From: Nocardioides cremeus
GTDB lineage: Bacteria; Actinomycetota; Actinomycetes; Propionibacteriales; Nocardioidaceae
Length of the DNA stretch: 64,000 nt
Assembly: GCF_030518195.1 (NCBI RefSeq)
Contig: NZ_JAULSC010000007.1
Location: 110,904-174,903, forward strand
Reading direction: 5' to 3'
The notes under the pieces are model-generated. The model saw only the letters and a program-made list of their open reading frames with translations, ran no database searches and was not told the DNA's origin. Numbering within the stretch: position 1 is the stretch's first letter; every line of letters starts with the position of its first letter. The position numbers were made by a program, and so were the translations under genes. Positions 16,478-30,368 of the stretch are shown here, one piece after another.

Positions 16478-17317
16478 TCAGGCGGTGGCCACCCAGCTCT
16501 GCGCCTCCTCGCGCGCGTTGCGGTGGCGCACCAGCGCCTCGCTGACGGCGCTGATGACGCTGGGGTCGACGGCCATGCCGACGTGGGAGGTGCGCACCTC
16601 GACCTGCGCGGTGGCCTCGGGGTCGATGCAGGCGCGCCAGTCGACGATGCCGTCGCGGCGCGAGTAGATCGCGGTGAACTCGACGCCCTCGGGCAGCGGG
16701 GCGCGGCTCTCCTCGAAGCTCTGGCGCGCGCACGGCCCGCCGACGCAGTCACCGGTCATGGTGCGCGGCACCCCCAGCTTGCTCAGCGCGATCACCCCGC
16801 CCAGGCTCGCGGTCAGCGCCCGGTGGTGAGCGGCCGGGGCCATCATCGGGCTGCCCATCGTCACGATGCCGGCCACCAGGTCGGGGCGGCGCACCGCGAT
16901 GCCGCGGGCCAGCATGCCGCCCAGGCTGTGCCCGACCAGCTGCACACGGGAGCCGCGCTTGGCCGCGATCACCTCGAGGCGCTGCTCGATCAGCTCGGCG
17001 GCGTCGAGGGTGCAGCCGACGTTGGCCAGGATGTGGGAGCGGTAGGTGCGCATCCCCTGGCCGCGCAGCGCTCCGGCCATCAGCCGCAGCGTGAGGTCGC
17101 CGGCCAGGAAGCCCGGCACCAGCAGCACCGGGTCGAGGTCGCGCTGCTGCGCGCCCGCGACGTACGGCGTGCGGCGGCGCTCGCGCAGGCCGCTCACGGC
17201 CGCCGTGGCCCAGCGACGAGCCTCGCCCGCGACTCGTGCCTCGTTGAGCACGGCCACCACCGGCGGGCGGCGGTAGCCCTCCGGGAGGAGGAAGGAGGCG
17301 AGCGGAGACTCGTTCAT
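16478..17317 (-). CDS. alpha/beta hydrolase (lipase/esterase-like)
   Basis: A 279-residue alpha/beta hydrolase. DPVLLVPGFLAGDLTL is the oxyanion-strand region, VQLVGHSLGGMLARGIA holds the nucleophile Ser, YSRRDGIVDW the acid, and TSHVGMAVDPSV the His. The fold resembles the triacylglycerol-lipase/PGAP1-like group. No signal peptide is evident, so it is probably cytoplasmic. I start at ATG 17317 because TACCGT lies 6 nt upstream (leaderless pattern); a longer frame to 17428 crosses the divergent gene's start region. Substrate unknown. Confidence 0.75.
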   Translation of the reverse strand: MNESPLASFLLPEGYRRPPVVAVLNEARVAGEARRWATAAVSGLRERRRTPYVAGAQQRDLDPVLLVPGFLAGDLTLRLMAGALRGQGMRTYRSHILANVGCTLDAAELIEQRLEVIAAKRGSRVQLVGHSLGGMLARGIAVRRPDLVAGIVTMGSPMMAPAAHHRALTASLGGVIALSKLGVPRTMTGDCVGGPCARQSFEESRAPLPEGVEFTAIYSRRDGIVDWRACIDPEATAQVEVRTSHVGMAVDPSVISAVSEALVRHRNAREEAQSWVATA

Positions 17318-17323
17318 CCTTCG

Positions 17324-17329
17324 ACGGTA
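17324..17329 (-). promoter_or_regulatory. -10 box of the 16478-17317 hydrolase, leaderless type
   Basis: TACCGT on the minus strand ends 6 nt before the ATG at 17317. Confidence 0.45.
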
Positions 17330-17414
17330 GCGTGACGTGCACCACCCTGTGAGGTGTGACACCCAATTGTGATGGTGCGTCCGGTCAACCTGCCGGGTGC
17401 GGTGTACTTGACAC

Positions 17415-18323
17415 ATGTCTGCCCGCAACCCGGTGACCGTGTCCGAGCAGCTGCGCGCCCCCGTGGGGCCGCAGGTCGAGCTGTGCTACCAGACCTTCGG
17501 CGAGCCCGACGCCGACCCGCTGGTCCTGGTGATGGGCCTCGGCGCCCCGCTGACCTGGTGGGACGACGACCTGTGCACGCGCCTGGCCCGGCGCGGCTTC
17601 TACGTCGTGCGCTTCGACAACCGCGACGCCGGGCGCTCCAGCCGGATGACGGGCCGGGTCACCCGGGCCACCCTGCTGCGCGCCTTCGCCGGCCTGCCCA
17701 CGCGGGCGCCGTACACGCTCAGCGACATGGCCGGCGACGTCGTCGGCCTGCTCGACCACCTCGGCCTGGAGTCGGCCCACGTGGCCGGGGTGTCGATGGG
17801 CGGGATGATCGTGCAGACCCTCGCCGTCGAGCACACCGCCCGGGTCCGCTCGCTGACCTCGATCATGTCGACGACCGGTCGGCGCACCGTGGGCTGGCAG
17901 CACCCCGCGCTGCTGCCGATGCTGATCGGCAGCGGCGCCCAGGGCAAGGAGGCCTACATCAAGCAGAGCGCCCGCCTGTGGCGCCTGATCGGCTCCCCCG
18001 GCTACCCGCTGAGCCCCGAGGAGAACCGCCAGCGCGCCGCCGACACCTACGACCACGGCGTCAGCGCCGGCGGGACCCTGCGCCAGATGGTGGCCATCCT
18101 GGTCCAGCCCGACCGCGGGCCGCGCCTGGCCGCGCTCGCCCTGCCCGCCCTGGTGGTGCACGGCCTGGCCGACAAGATGGTGCACCCCTCGGGCGGTCGC
18201 GCCACCGCACGGGCGCTGCGCGGCTCCGAGCTGCTGCTGATCGACGGCATGGGCCACGACCTGCCCACCGCGCTGCACGAGAGCCTCGCCGCGGCCATCA
18301 GGCGCACCGCCGACCGCGCCTGA
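17415..18323 (+). CDS. alpha/beta hydrolase
   Basis: A 302-residue cytoplasmic alpha/beta hydrolase. Recognisable blocks are PLVLVMGLGAPLTWWDDDLC (oxyanion region), VVRFDNRDAGRSS, the nucleophile elbow AGVSMGGMIVQ, LVVHGLADKMVHP with the acid, and DGMGHDLP with the His. The FDNRDAGRS motif is typical of the actinobacterial RdmC/aclacinomycin-methylesterase-like and TAP-related groups, but the natural substrate is unknown. It is divergent from the previous hydrolase and 91 nt upstream of lpqY, with no clear terminator between. Confidence 0.75.
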   Translation: MSARNPVTVSEQLRAPVGPQVELCYQTFGEPDADPLVLVMGLGAPLTWWDDDLCTRLARRGFYVVRFDNRDAGRSSRMTGRVTRATLLRAFAGLPTRAPYTLSDMAGDVVGLLDHLGLESAHVAGVSMGGMIVQTLAVEHTARVRSLTSIMSTTGRRTVGWQHPALLPMLIGSGAQGKEAYIKQSARLWRLIGSPGYPLSPEENRQRAADTYDHGVSAGGTLRQMVAILVQPDRGPRLAALALPALVVHGLADKMVHPSGGRATARALRGSELLLIDGMGHDLPTALHESLAAAIRRTADRA

Positions 18324-18414
18324 GCACCCTTCCCACCCTGCGCCCAAGGGGGTGTGGCGACGCTCTTTACCCAGCGTTAGACCTGTGGTCCCAGCCGTAC
18401 CACCGGGAGGACAC

Positions 18415-19743
18415 ATGCCGCAGGAGAGCCCACCCCCGCCGTCGTCGCGACGGCGACCGCGCGGCGTACGCCGCCGGCGCGGCCTGGCGACCGCCGCCGC
18501 CCTGGCGCTGTCGGCCGGCCTGCTGGCCGCCTGCGGCTCCGAGGGCAAGCCCACGCTGACGTGGTACCTCAACCCGGACGGCCAGGCGACCTTCGAGGTC
18601 TTCGCCGAGCAGTGCAGCACCGACGAGTACGACATCCAGACCCGGCTGCTGCCCACCAGCGCCACCGACCAGCGCGTCCAGCTGGCTCGGCGCCTGGCCG
18701 CCGAGGACAGCCAGACCGACCTGATGAACCTCGACCCGGTCTTCGTGCCCGAGTTCGCCAACGCCGGCTGGTTGCTCGAGCTGCCCGGCGACACCGTCAC
18801 CGACGACACCCTCGAGGGCATCGCCGAGACGGTGCGCTGGGAGGACAAGATCTACGCCTCGCCGCTGTGGGCCAACACCCAGGTGCTCTGGTACCGCAAG
18901 TCGCTGGCCCAGGAGGCCGGGCTCGACATGAGCCAGCCGGTCACCTGGTCGCAGGTCGTCGAGGCGGCCTCGTCGGTCGACGGCGCCACGGTCGGCGTGC
19001 AGGCCAACAAGTACGAGGCCTACGTGGTGTGGATCAACGCGATGATCGAGGGTGCCGGCGGCGCCATCCTGGAGAACCCCGAGGCCGGGGTCGACGCCGA
19101 GGTCGCCCTCGACTCCGACGCCGCGCGCGAGGCGGCCCGGGTGGTCGACGAGCTCGCCTCCTCCCCCGCCGCCCAGGCCGACCTCTCGGTCTCCAACGAG
19201 GGCACCGCGCTGGCCTACATGTTCGGCGACGGCCCCGGCGCCTTCATGGTCAACTGGACGTTCGTCTACAAGAACTTCGAGCCCGGCGACGCCAACGACT
19301 ACACCAAGGAGCAGTTCGACGACCTGGGCTGGGCGCGCTACCCGCGCACCGTCGACGGCCAGGAGTCCGCTCCCCCGGTGGGCGGCATCGACATCGGCGT
19401 CGGCGCGTTCACCGACCACCCCGACTTCGCCCGCGAGGCCGCCGCCTGCATCACCTCGGTGGAGAACCAGGTCGAGCTCGCGGTCACCGACGGCCTGATG
19501 CCCGCGACCCAGTCGGCGTACGACGCCGACGAGCTGGCGAAGGCCTACCCGCCCGACCTGCTCGACCTGTTCCGCACCAGCGTCGACGAGGGCGGGCCGC
19601 GCCCCAAGAGCGCCTTCTACGCCACCATCTCCGGGGCCATCCAGTCCCGCTGGCACCCGCCCAGCGAGGTCGACCCCGAGACCACGCCCGAGAGGTCGCA
19701 GGAGTACCTGCAGGCCGTGCTGGAAGGGAAGGCGCTGCTGTGA
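18415..19743 (+). CDS. lpqY: LpqY-like trehalose/sugar ABC substrate-binding lipoprotein
   Basis: A 442-residue extracytoplasmic solute receptor. An Arg-rich N-terminus precedes a signal segment ending in a lipobox (SAGLLAAC, Cys near residue 40), and the mature part opens with TLTWYLNPD, typical of the LpqY group. GGGAGG at 18405-18410 sets the ATG at 18415. The gene heads an lpqY-sugA-sugB-sugC set with short overlaps. In mycobacteria the homologous system recycles trehalose, and the same ligand is likely here, but maltose-type sugars cannot be excluded. Confidence 0.85.
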   Translation: MPQESPPPPSSRRRPRGVRRRRGLATAAALALSAGLLAACGSEGKPTLTWYLNPDGQATFEVFAEQCSTDEYDIQTRLLPTSATDQRVQLARRLAAEDSQTDLMNLDPVFVPEFANAGWLLELPGDTVTDDTLEGIAETVRWEDKIYASPLWANTQVLWYRKSLAQEAGLDMSQPVTWSQVVEAASSVDGATVGVQANKYEAYVVWINAMIEGAGGAILENPEAGVDAEVALDSDAAREAARVVDELASSPAAQADLSVSNEGTALAYMFGDGPGAFMVNWTFVYKNFEPGDANDYTKEQFDDLGWARYPRTVDGQESAPPVGGIDIGVGAFTDHPDFAREAAACITSVENQVELAVTDGLMPATQSAYDADELAKAYPPDLLDLFRTSVDEGGPRPKSAFYATISGAIQSRWHPPSEVDPETTPERSQEYLQAVLEGKALL

Positions 19744-20693
19744 CCTCCGCGACCGTCGCCACACCGGCCACCGACGCCGGCAAGGGCCCCAAGTCCGCTC
19801 CTCCCGAGGTCAGCGACCGGGCCCGCCACGAGAACCGGCTGGGCCAGCGCCTGGTCGCCCCGGCGGTGGTGGTGATGCTCGTGGTCACCGCCTTCCCGAT
19901 CATGCGGGCGCTCTACCTCTCGCTCTACAACTACTCGCTGACCGCGCCCGAGGACCGGCAGTTCATCGGGCTGTCCAACTACCTCACGGCGCTGACCGAC
20001 ACGCTCTTCTGGCGCGACATCGGCGTGACCGTGCTCTACATGGTCGTCACGGTGGCCATCGAGCTGGTGATCGGCTTCGCGTTCGCGCTGGTGATGCACC
20101 GCGTGATCTTCGCCCGCGGCCTGATCCGCACCTCGATCCTGATCCCCTACGGCATCATCACCGTGGTCTCGGGCTTCGCCTGGCAGTTCGCCTTCACCTA
20201 CCAGAACGGCTTCGTCAACGGCTGGCTGCCGTTCATCGAGGACGACTTCAACTGGTTCGGCGACCCGGTGCCCGCGGTGATCGCGATCATGGTCTCGGAG
20301 ATCTGGAAGACCACGCCGTTCATGTCGCTGCTGCTGCTGGCCGGCCTGGCGCAGGTCTCGGAGGACATGGTCGAGGCCGCCAAGGTCGACGGCGCCACCT
20401 GGTGGCAGCGGCTGTGGAAGGTGATCCTGCCCAACATGAAGGCCGCGATCATGGTCGCGGTGCTGTTCCGGGCGCTCGACGCCTACCGGATCTTCGACAA
20501 CATCTTCGTGATGACCGCCGGCGCCCAGGGCACCGAGTCGATCTCGTTCCTGACCTACCGCCAGAGCATCGAGCAGTTCCAGCTCGGCATGGGCTCGGCG
20601 CTGGCGGTCCTGCTGTTCCTGTCCGTGCTGCTGGTGGCCTTCCTCATCGTCAAGATGTTCAAGGTCGACCTCGCCCAGGCCCGAGGGGAGTGA
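19740..20693 (+). CDS. sugA: sugar ABC transporter permease, SugA-like
   Basis: A 317-residue MalF-type permease with six predicted helices. The first is LVAPAVVVMLVVTAFPIM and the EAA loop reads EAAKVDGATWWQRLWKVILPNM. The GTG at 19740 overlaps the lpqY stop by 4 nt. It pairs with the SugB-like permease downstream to form the membrane channel of the trehalose-type importer. GGGGAG near its end serves as the ribosome site of sugB. Confidence 0.88.
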   Translation: MTSATVATPATDAGKGPKSAPPEVSDRARHENRLGQRLVAPAVVVMLVVTAFPIMRALYLSLYNYSLTAPEDRQFIGLSNYLTALTDTLFWRDIGVTVLYMVVTVAIELVIGFAFALVMHRVIFARGLIRTSILIPYGIITVVSGFAWQFAFTYQNGFVNGWLPFIEDDFNWFGDPVPAVIAIMVSEIWKTTPFMSLLLLAGLAQVSEDMVEAAKVDGATWWQRLWKVILPNMKAAIMVAVLFRALDAYRIFDNIFVMTAGAQGTESISFLTYRQSIEQFQLGMGSALAVLLFLSVLLVAFLIVKMFKVDLAQARGE

Positions 20694-20698
20694 TCTCG

Positions 20699-21529
20699 AT
20701 GAGGAAGATCGGACTGGTCGCCGGCGTCGGAGCGGTGCTGGTGTGGTGCCTGCTCCCCGTCGTGTGGATCATCTCGCTGTCCTTCAAGAGCCAGGCGGCT
20801 GTCTCCGGCGGCACCGACCCCGGATTCCTGCCGCTGGACTCCTTCACCGGCTTCGCCAACTACGCCGACGTGCTGGCCGACGACCAGTTCCGTCGCGCCA
20901 TCATCAACTCGATCGGCATCAGCCTGATCGCGACCCTGCTGTCGGTGATGATCGCGACCCTGGCGGCGTACGCCATTGCGCGCCTGGAGTTCAAGGGCAA
21001 GAAGCTGGTGCTCACCACCGCGCTGGCGATCGCGATGTTCCCGGTCGTCTCGCTGGTCAGCCCGCTCTTCGACCTGTGGCGCACGATCGGGCTCTACGAC
21101 ACCTGGCCCGGGCTGATCCTGCCGTACATGTCGTTCACGCTGCCGCTGGCGATCTGGACGCTCTCGGCGTTCTTCCGCGAGATCCCGTGGGAGATGGAGC
21201 AAGCCGCCCAGGTCGACGGCGCCACGTCGTGGCAGGCGTTCCGCAAGGTGATCGTGCCGCTGGCCGCGCCCGGCGTCTTCACCGCCGCGATCCTGACGTT
21301 CTTCTTCGCCTGGAACGACTTCGTCTTCGGCATCACCCTCACCTCCACCGAGAACGCGCGCCCGATCCCGGCGGCGCTGTCGTTCTTCGTGGGTCCCGAC
21401 CCGTTCCAGCGTCCCGCCGGCCTCCTGGCCGCCGCGGCCGTGGTGGCCACGATCCCGATCGTGCTCATCGTGCTCGTCTTCCAACGCAAGATCGTCGCCG
21501 GTCTGACCTCCGGCGCCGTCAAGGGCTGA
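20699..21529 (+). CDS. sugB: sugar ABC transporter permease, SugB-like
   Basis: A 276-residue MalG-type permease. The first helix is LVAGVGAVLVWCLLPVVWII, and the EAA loop is EQAAQVDGATSWQAFRKVIVPLA followed by FFFAWNDFVFG. I start at ATG 20699, placed 8 nt after GGGGAG; a GTG at 20690 overlapping the sugA stop is the alternative. It forms the second half of the SugAB channel. Confidence 0.88.
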   Translation: MRKIGLVAGVGAVLVWCLLPVVWIISLSFKSQAAVSGGTDPGFLPLDSFTGFANYADVLADDQFRRAIINSIGISLIATLLSVMIATLAAYAIARLEFKGKKLVLTTALAIAMFPVVSLVSPLFDLWRTIGLYDTWPGLILPYMSFTLPLAIWTLSAFFREIPWEMEQAAQVDGATSWQAFRKVIVPLAAPGVFTAAILTFFFAWNDFVFGITLTSTENARPIPAALSFFVGPDPFQRPAGLLAAAAVVATIPIVLIVLVFQRKIVAGLTSGAVKG

Positions 21530-21553
21530 GTCAGACACAGAAAGGCAGGTCCG

Positions 21554-22756
21554 ATGGCCGCCATCACGCTCAAGAACATCGTCAAGAAGTACGGAGACGG
21601 CTTCGCTGCCGTCAACGACGTCTCCATCGACATCGCCGACGGCGAGTTCGTCATCCTGGTCGGCCCCTCGGGCTGCGGGAAGTCGACGCTGCTGCGGATG
21701 ATCGTGGGACTGGAGGACATCACCTCCGGCGACATGATGATCGGGGACCGCAAGGTCAACGACCTGGCCCCGCGCGACCGCAACCTGGCGATGGTCTTCC
21801 AGAACTACGCGCTCTACCCGCACCTGTCGGTCTACGAGAACATCGCGTTCCCGCTCCGGCTGGCCGGGGCGCCCGACCAGGAGGTCGACGAGAAGGTCCG
21901 CAATGCCTCCAAGACCCTCGAGCTCGACGAGCACCTGGAGCGCAAGCCGGGCAACCTGTCGGGCGGCCAGCGCCAGCGGGTCGCGATGGGCCGCGCGATC
22001 GTGCGCGAGGCCGACGCGTTCCTCTTCGACGAGCCGCTCTCGAACCTCGACGCCAAGCTGCGCGGGCAGATGCGCACCGAGATCGCCCGGCTGCAGAAGC
22101 GCCTGGGCATCACCACGGTCTACGTCACCCACGACCAGACCGAGGCGATGACCCTCGGTGACCGGGTGGCGGTGCTCAAGCGCGGCTACCTGCAGCAGCT
22201 GGCCACCCCGCGCGAGCTCTACGAGAACCCCGGCAACCTCTTCGTCGCCGGCTTCATCGGCTCCCCGCCGATGAACTTCCTGCCCGCGGAGGTCGACGGC
22301 ACCACGGTGACCCTGCCCTTCGGGACCGTGCAGATCCCGGAGGAGAAGGCCGAGCGGGCGCAGGGCAAGGGCGTGCTGATGGCCGGCATCCGCCCGGAGT
22401 TCTTCGAGGACGCCCAGATCGCCGACAAGGTGGGCTCCGACTCCACCTTCACCGCCGACATCGACTTCGTGGAGTGGCTCGGCAACGAGACCTACGCCTA
22501 CATCCCCTTCGAGGCACCGCCGGAGGTCGAGGCCAAGATGCGCGAGCTCGAGGCCGACCTCGAGGGCGAGGGGCTGCGCACCCAGCTCGTGGTCTCGCTC
22601 GACGGCTCGAGCCGGATCAAGGAGGGCGACAAGGCCGAGATCTACGTCGACGCCACCAAGATGCACCTCTTCGACCCCGCCACCGGCGAGAACCTCACCG
22701 TCGACCGCGAGCACGCCGGCGAGATCCCCGACCATGCCCTGGTCACCGCGGGCTGA
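21554..22756 (+). CDS. sugC: sugar ABC transporter ATP-binding protein, SugC/UgpC-like
   Basis: A 400-residue MalK-type ATPase. Walker A is GPSGCGKST, the Q-loop VFQNYALYPH, the signature NLSGGQRQRVAMGRAI, Walker B FLFDEPLSNLDAK and the H-loop VTHDQTEAM. The C-terminal regulatory domain is longer than usual: residues about 300-345 carry an acidic insert between TYAYIPFEA and LVVSLDGSSRI. It lies 24 nt after sugB, with GAAAGGCAGG as ribosome site, and is the dedicated ATPase of the lpqY system. A strong hairpin follows the stop. Confidence 0.9.
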   Translation: MAAITLKNIVKKYGDGFAAVNDVSIDIADGEFVILVGPSGCGKSTLLRMIVGLEDITSGDMMIGDRKVNDLAPRDRNLAMVFQNYALYPHLSVYENIAFPLRLAGAPDQEVDEKVRNASKTLELDEHLERKPGNLSGGQRQRVAMGRAIVREADAFLFDEPLSNLDAKLRGQMRTEIARLQKRLGITTVYVTHDQTEAMTLGDRVAVLKRGYLQQLATPRELYENPGNLFVAGFIGSPPMNFLPAEVDGTTVTLPFGTVQIPEEKAERAQGKGVLMAGIRPEFFEDAQIADKVGSDSTFTADIDFVEWLGNETYAYIPFEAPPEVEAKMRELEADLEGEGLRTQLVVSLDGSSRIKEGDKAEIYVDATKMHLFDPATGENLTVDREHAGEIPDHALVTAG

Positions 22757-22771
22757 GCACGACGCAACGCA

Positions 22772-22810
22772 CGAGCCGGCGCCACTTCCGCAGGAAGTGG
22801 CGCCGGCTCG
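22772..22810. terminator. bidirectional terminator hairpin (18-bp stem)
   Basis: CGAGCCGGCGCCACTTCC pairs perfectly with GGAAGTGGCGCCGGCTCG across a 3-nt loop. It lies between the convergent sugC and msiK-type genes. It belongs to the GAGCCGG-ended hairpin family of this window. Confidence 0.88.
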
Positions 22811-22828
22811 GCGTGTGGCAGGGGCGGC

Positions 22829-23908
<1,080 letters not shown>

Positions 23909-23964
23909 GAGTTGCTTCTCCTCGTTCCTTCACCGGCAGGTACGTGCCGGACGATCCGTCGTGA

Positions 23965-23980
23965 AGTGACACGAGTCACT
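23965..23980. promoter_or_regulatory. palindrome upstream of msiK (GntR-like operator?)
   Basis: AGTGAC-ACGA-GTCACT is a perfect 6-bp dyad about 57 bp upstream of the msiK ATG, next to a TAGAGT hexamer on the minus strand. Size and the AGTG...CACT ends resemble HutC/DasR-type GntR operators, but the inner bases differ from the DasR consensus. Confidence 0.4.
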
Positions 23981-24041
23981 CTAGGGTGCCGCTGCCCGGT
24001 TGCCCACAGGTCCCACCGCTCGGGCAGCCCGGGCCCGCAGG

Positions 24042-24072
24042 TCGGGCAGGCCCAGGAGGCGGGCCTGCCCGA
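24042..24072 (-). terminator. terminator of the thiamine operon
   Basis: TCGGGCAGGCCC pairs perfectly with GGGCCTGCCCGA (12 bp, 7-nt loop), 7 nt beyond the thiC stop. It closes the seven-gene thi operon. Confidence 0.8.
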
Positions 24073-24079
24073 GTGGGCA

Positions 24080-29227
<5,148 letters not shown>

Positions 29228-29231
<4 letters not shown>

Positions 29232-29833
29232 GCGACGGCGTCGAGCAGCTCCCGGGCGGCGTGCAGCGGGTCGGGTTGTCGCCACAGGGCACCGATGACG
29301 GCGACCCCGTGGGCGCCGGCCTCCCGGGCCTGCCGAGCCCGGCCGGCGTCGACGCCACCGATGGCCAGCAGCGGCAGGGTGCCGGTCGCGGCACTGATCG
29401 CCTCGAGGCCCAGTGCCGCCGGCAGGCCGGGCTTGCTCGTGGTGTCGAAGACCGGGCCGAGACCGGCGTAGTCGGCACCGTCGTCGGCGGCGCGGCGTAC
29501 GTCGTCGGCGTCGCGGCAGGTCGCCCCGATGAGCAGGCCCGGCGCCAGCCGGCGCGCGTCGGCGACCGGCAGGTCGAGCGCTCCCAGGTGCACCCCGTCG
29601 GCGCCCGCCGCCAGGGCCACGTCGACCCGGTCGTCGACCACGACGGTGGCGCCGTGCGCGCGCACCGCCGCGACCACGCTGCGCGCGAGGACGAGGGCCT
29701 CACGGTCGCCCAGGGGCACGAGCTCGTGCTTGGCCCGCACCTGGAAGCCGCGCACCCCCAGCCGGGCCAGGTCGGGCAGGACGGACAGGTCGTCGGCAGG
29801 GCCGACCAGGCAGAACAGACGTGGCAGCACCAT
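29228..29833 (-). CDS. thiE: thiamine-phosphate synthase
   Basis: A 201-residue ThiE that joins HMP-PP and thiazole phosphate. Motifs: GFQVRAKHE (QxRxK), VVVDDRVDVALAAGADGVHLGALDLP, IGATCRDADDVRRAADDGAD, YAGLGPVFDTTSKPG and AIGGVDAGRARQAREAGAHG. The INDR motif reads VDDR, and IGxSxH reads IGATCR, so it is slightly atypical but keeps the pyrophosphate and phosphate loops. It is the first gene of the operon; its ribosome site GAGGAG lies in the 3' strand of the riboswitch closing stem. Confidence 0.9.
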
Positions 29834-29837
29834 CGCT

Positions 29838-29938
29838 CCTCGCTTCCTTCGCCGGCTTTACCCGGATCAGGTTCAACGGTCGGAGCGGCTCAGCTCCCTC
29901 TCAGCCCGCTGCCGCGAGCTCCCGTGGTGGACGAGAGG
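29838..29938 (-). promoter_or_regulatory. TPP riboswitch (THI element)
   Basis: On the minus strand the conserved core CTGAGAGGG (29896-29904) and GAACCTGATCCGGGTAAAGC (within 29852-29874) followed by CGGCGAAGG are the two THI-box halves that bind the pyrimidine and pyrophosphate of TPP. CCTCTCGTCC (29929-29938) can pair with GGAAGCGAGG (29838-29847) to close P1, with two mismatches. The P1 3' strand runs into the thiE Shine-Dalgarno, so ligand binding would block translation. One core base differs from the common form (GTAAAGCC instead of GTAATGCC). Confidence 0.92.
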
Positions 29939-29939
29939 G

Positions 29940-29970
29940 AACCTAGCGCGAGGGTGGGCGGGGACGTCAA
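29940..29970 (-). promoter_or_regulatory. promoter of the thi operon
   Basis: TTGACG (29965-29970) and TAGGTT (29940-29945) on the minus strand, 19 nt apart. The expected transcript start falls at the first bases of the riboswitch P1 stem. Confidence 0.5.
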
Positions 29971-29989
29971 GGCCCTAAGGTCGGTGGAT

Positions 29990-30086
29990 CGTAGTCAAAC
30001 GGGCACAACCCGCCATCCGGCATCAGGGTCCCGCCTTGGACGGACCTCATCCCGAGGGATCATGCCGTTGTGCCCGTTCGACTACG
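29990..30086. repeat. 97-bp element with 20-bp terminal inverted repeats
   Basis: The left end CGTAGTCAAACGGGCACAAC (29990-30009) matches the reverse complement of the right end (30067-30086) at 19 of 20 positions. The centre holds a second, weaker dyad (GGCAT...ATGCC). There is no target-site duplication and no coding potential. Could be a MITE remnant or a structured RNA or DNA site. Confidence 0.7.
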
Positions 30087-30149
30087 GGCCGGGAGCGGAG
30101 TCCCCTGAGCTGCGCGGATCTCGGCGTGAGCGGGCGCTTCGGGGCCTCT

Positions 30150-30237
30150 CGTAGCCAGAAGGACCGAAGGGTCCAACGACGCAGGGGGCACCGCGGAGCG
30201 GATGACGGTCAAGGGCCCTTCGGTCCTTCCGGCTACG
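30150..30237. repeat. 88-bp element with 22-bp terminal inverted repeats
   Basis: The left arm (30150-30171) starts CGTAGCCAGAAGGACCGAAG; the right arm (30216-30237) matches its reverse complement at 21 of 22 positions. Each arm contains a shorter dyad (GGACC-GAAG-GGTCC on the left, GGGCC-CTTC-GGTCC on the right). The outer bases CGTAG(T/C)C resemble those of the 97-bp element 63 bp away. No coding potential. Confidence 0.7.
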
Positions 30238-30278
30238 TCGCGCCCGCATCAGCCGGCCACCCGAGGCTCGACATGAGC

Positions 30279-30310
30279 GCATGCCCCCTCCATGGGGAGC
30301 GTGCCCATGC
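30279..30310. repeat. hairpin near the DUF1707 gene end
   Basis: GCATG and CATGC close a stem whose inside holds CCCC-N5-GGGG. It is about 60 bp downstream of the DUF1707 stop and could be its terminator. The rest of 30238-30368 shows nothing recognisable. Confidence 0.35.
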
Positions 30311-30368
30311 ATCCGGCCCAGCCGCACAAGCACCTCCACGCAGGAGATCGATTGCCGCCGCCGCAGCC

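Noticed and set aside
29990..30237. insertion sequence
   Set aside because: Inverted repeats are present, but the elements are under 100 bp, carry no transposase and show no target-site duplication, so at most MITE-like.
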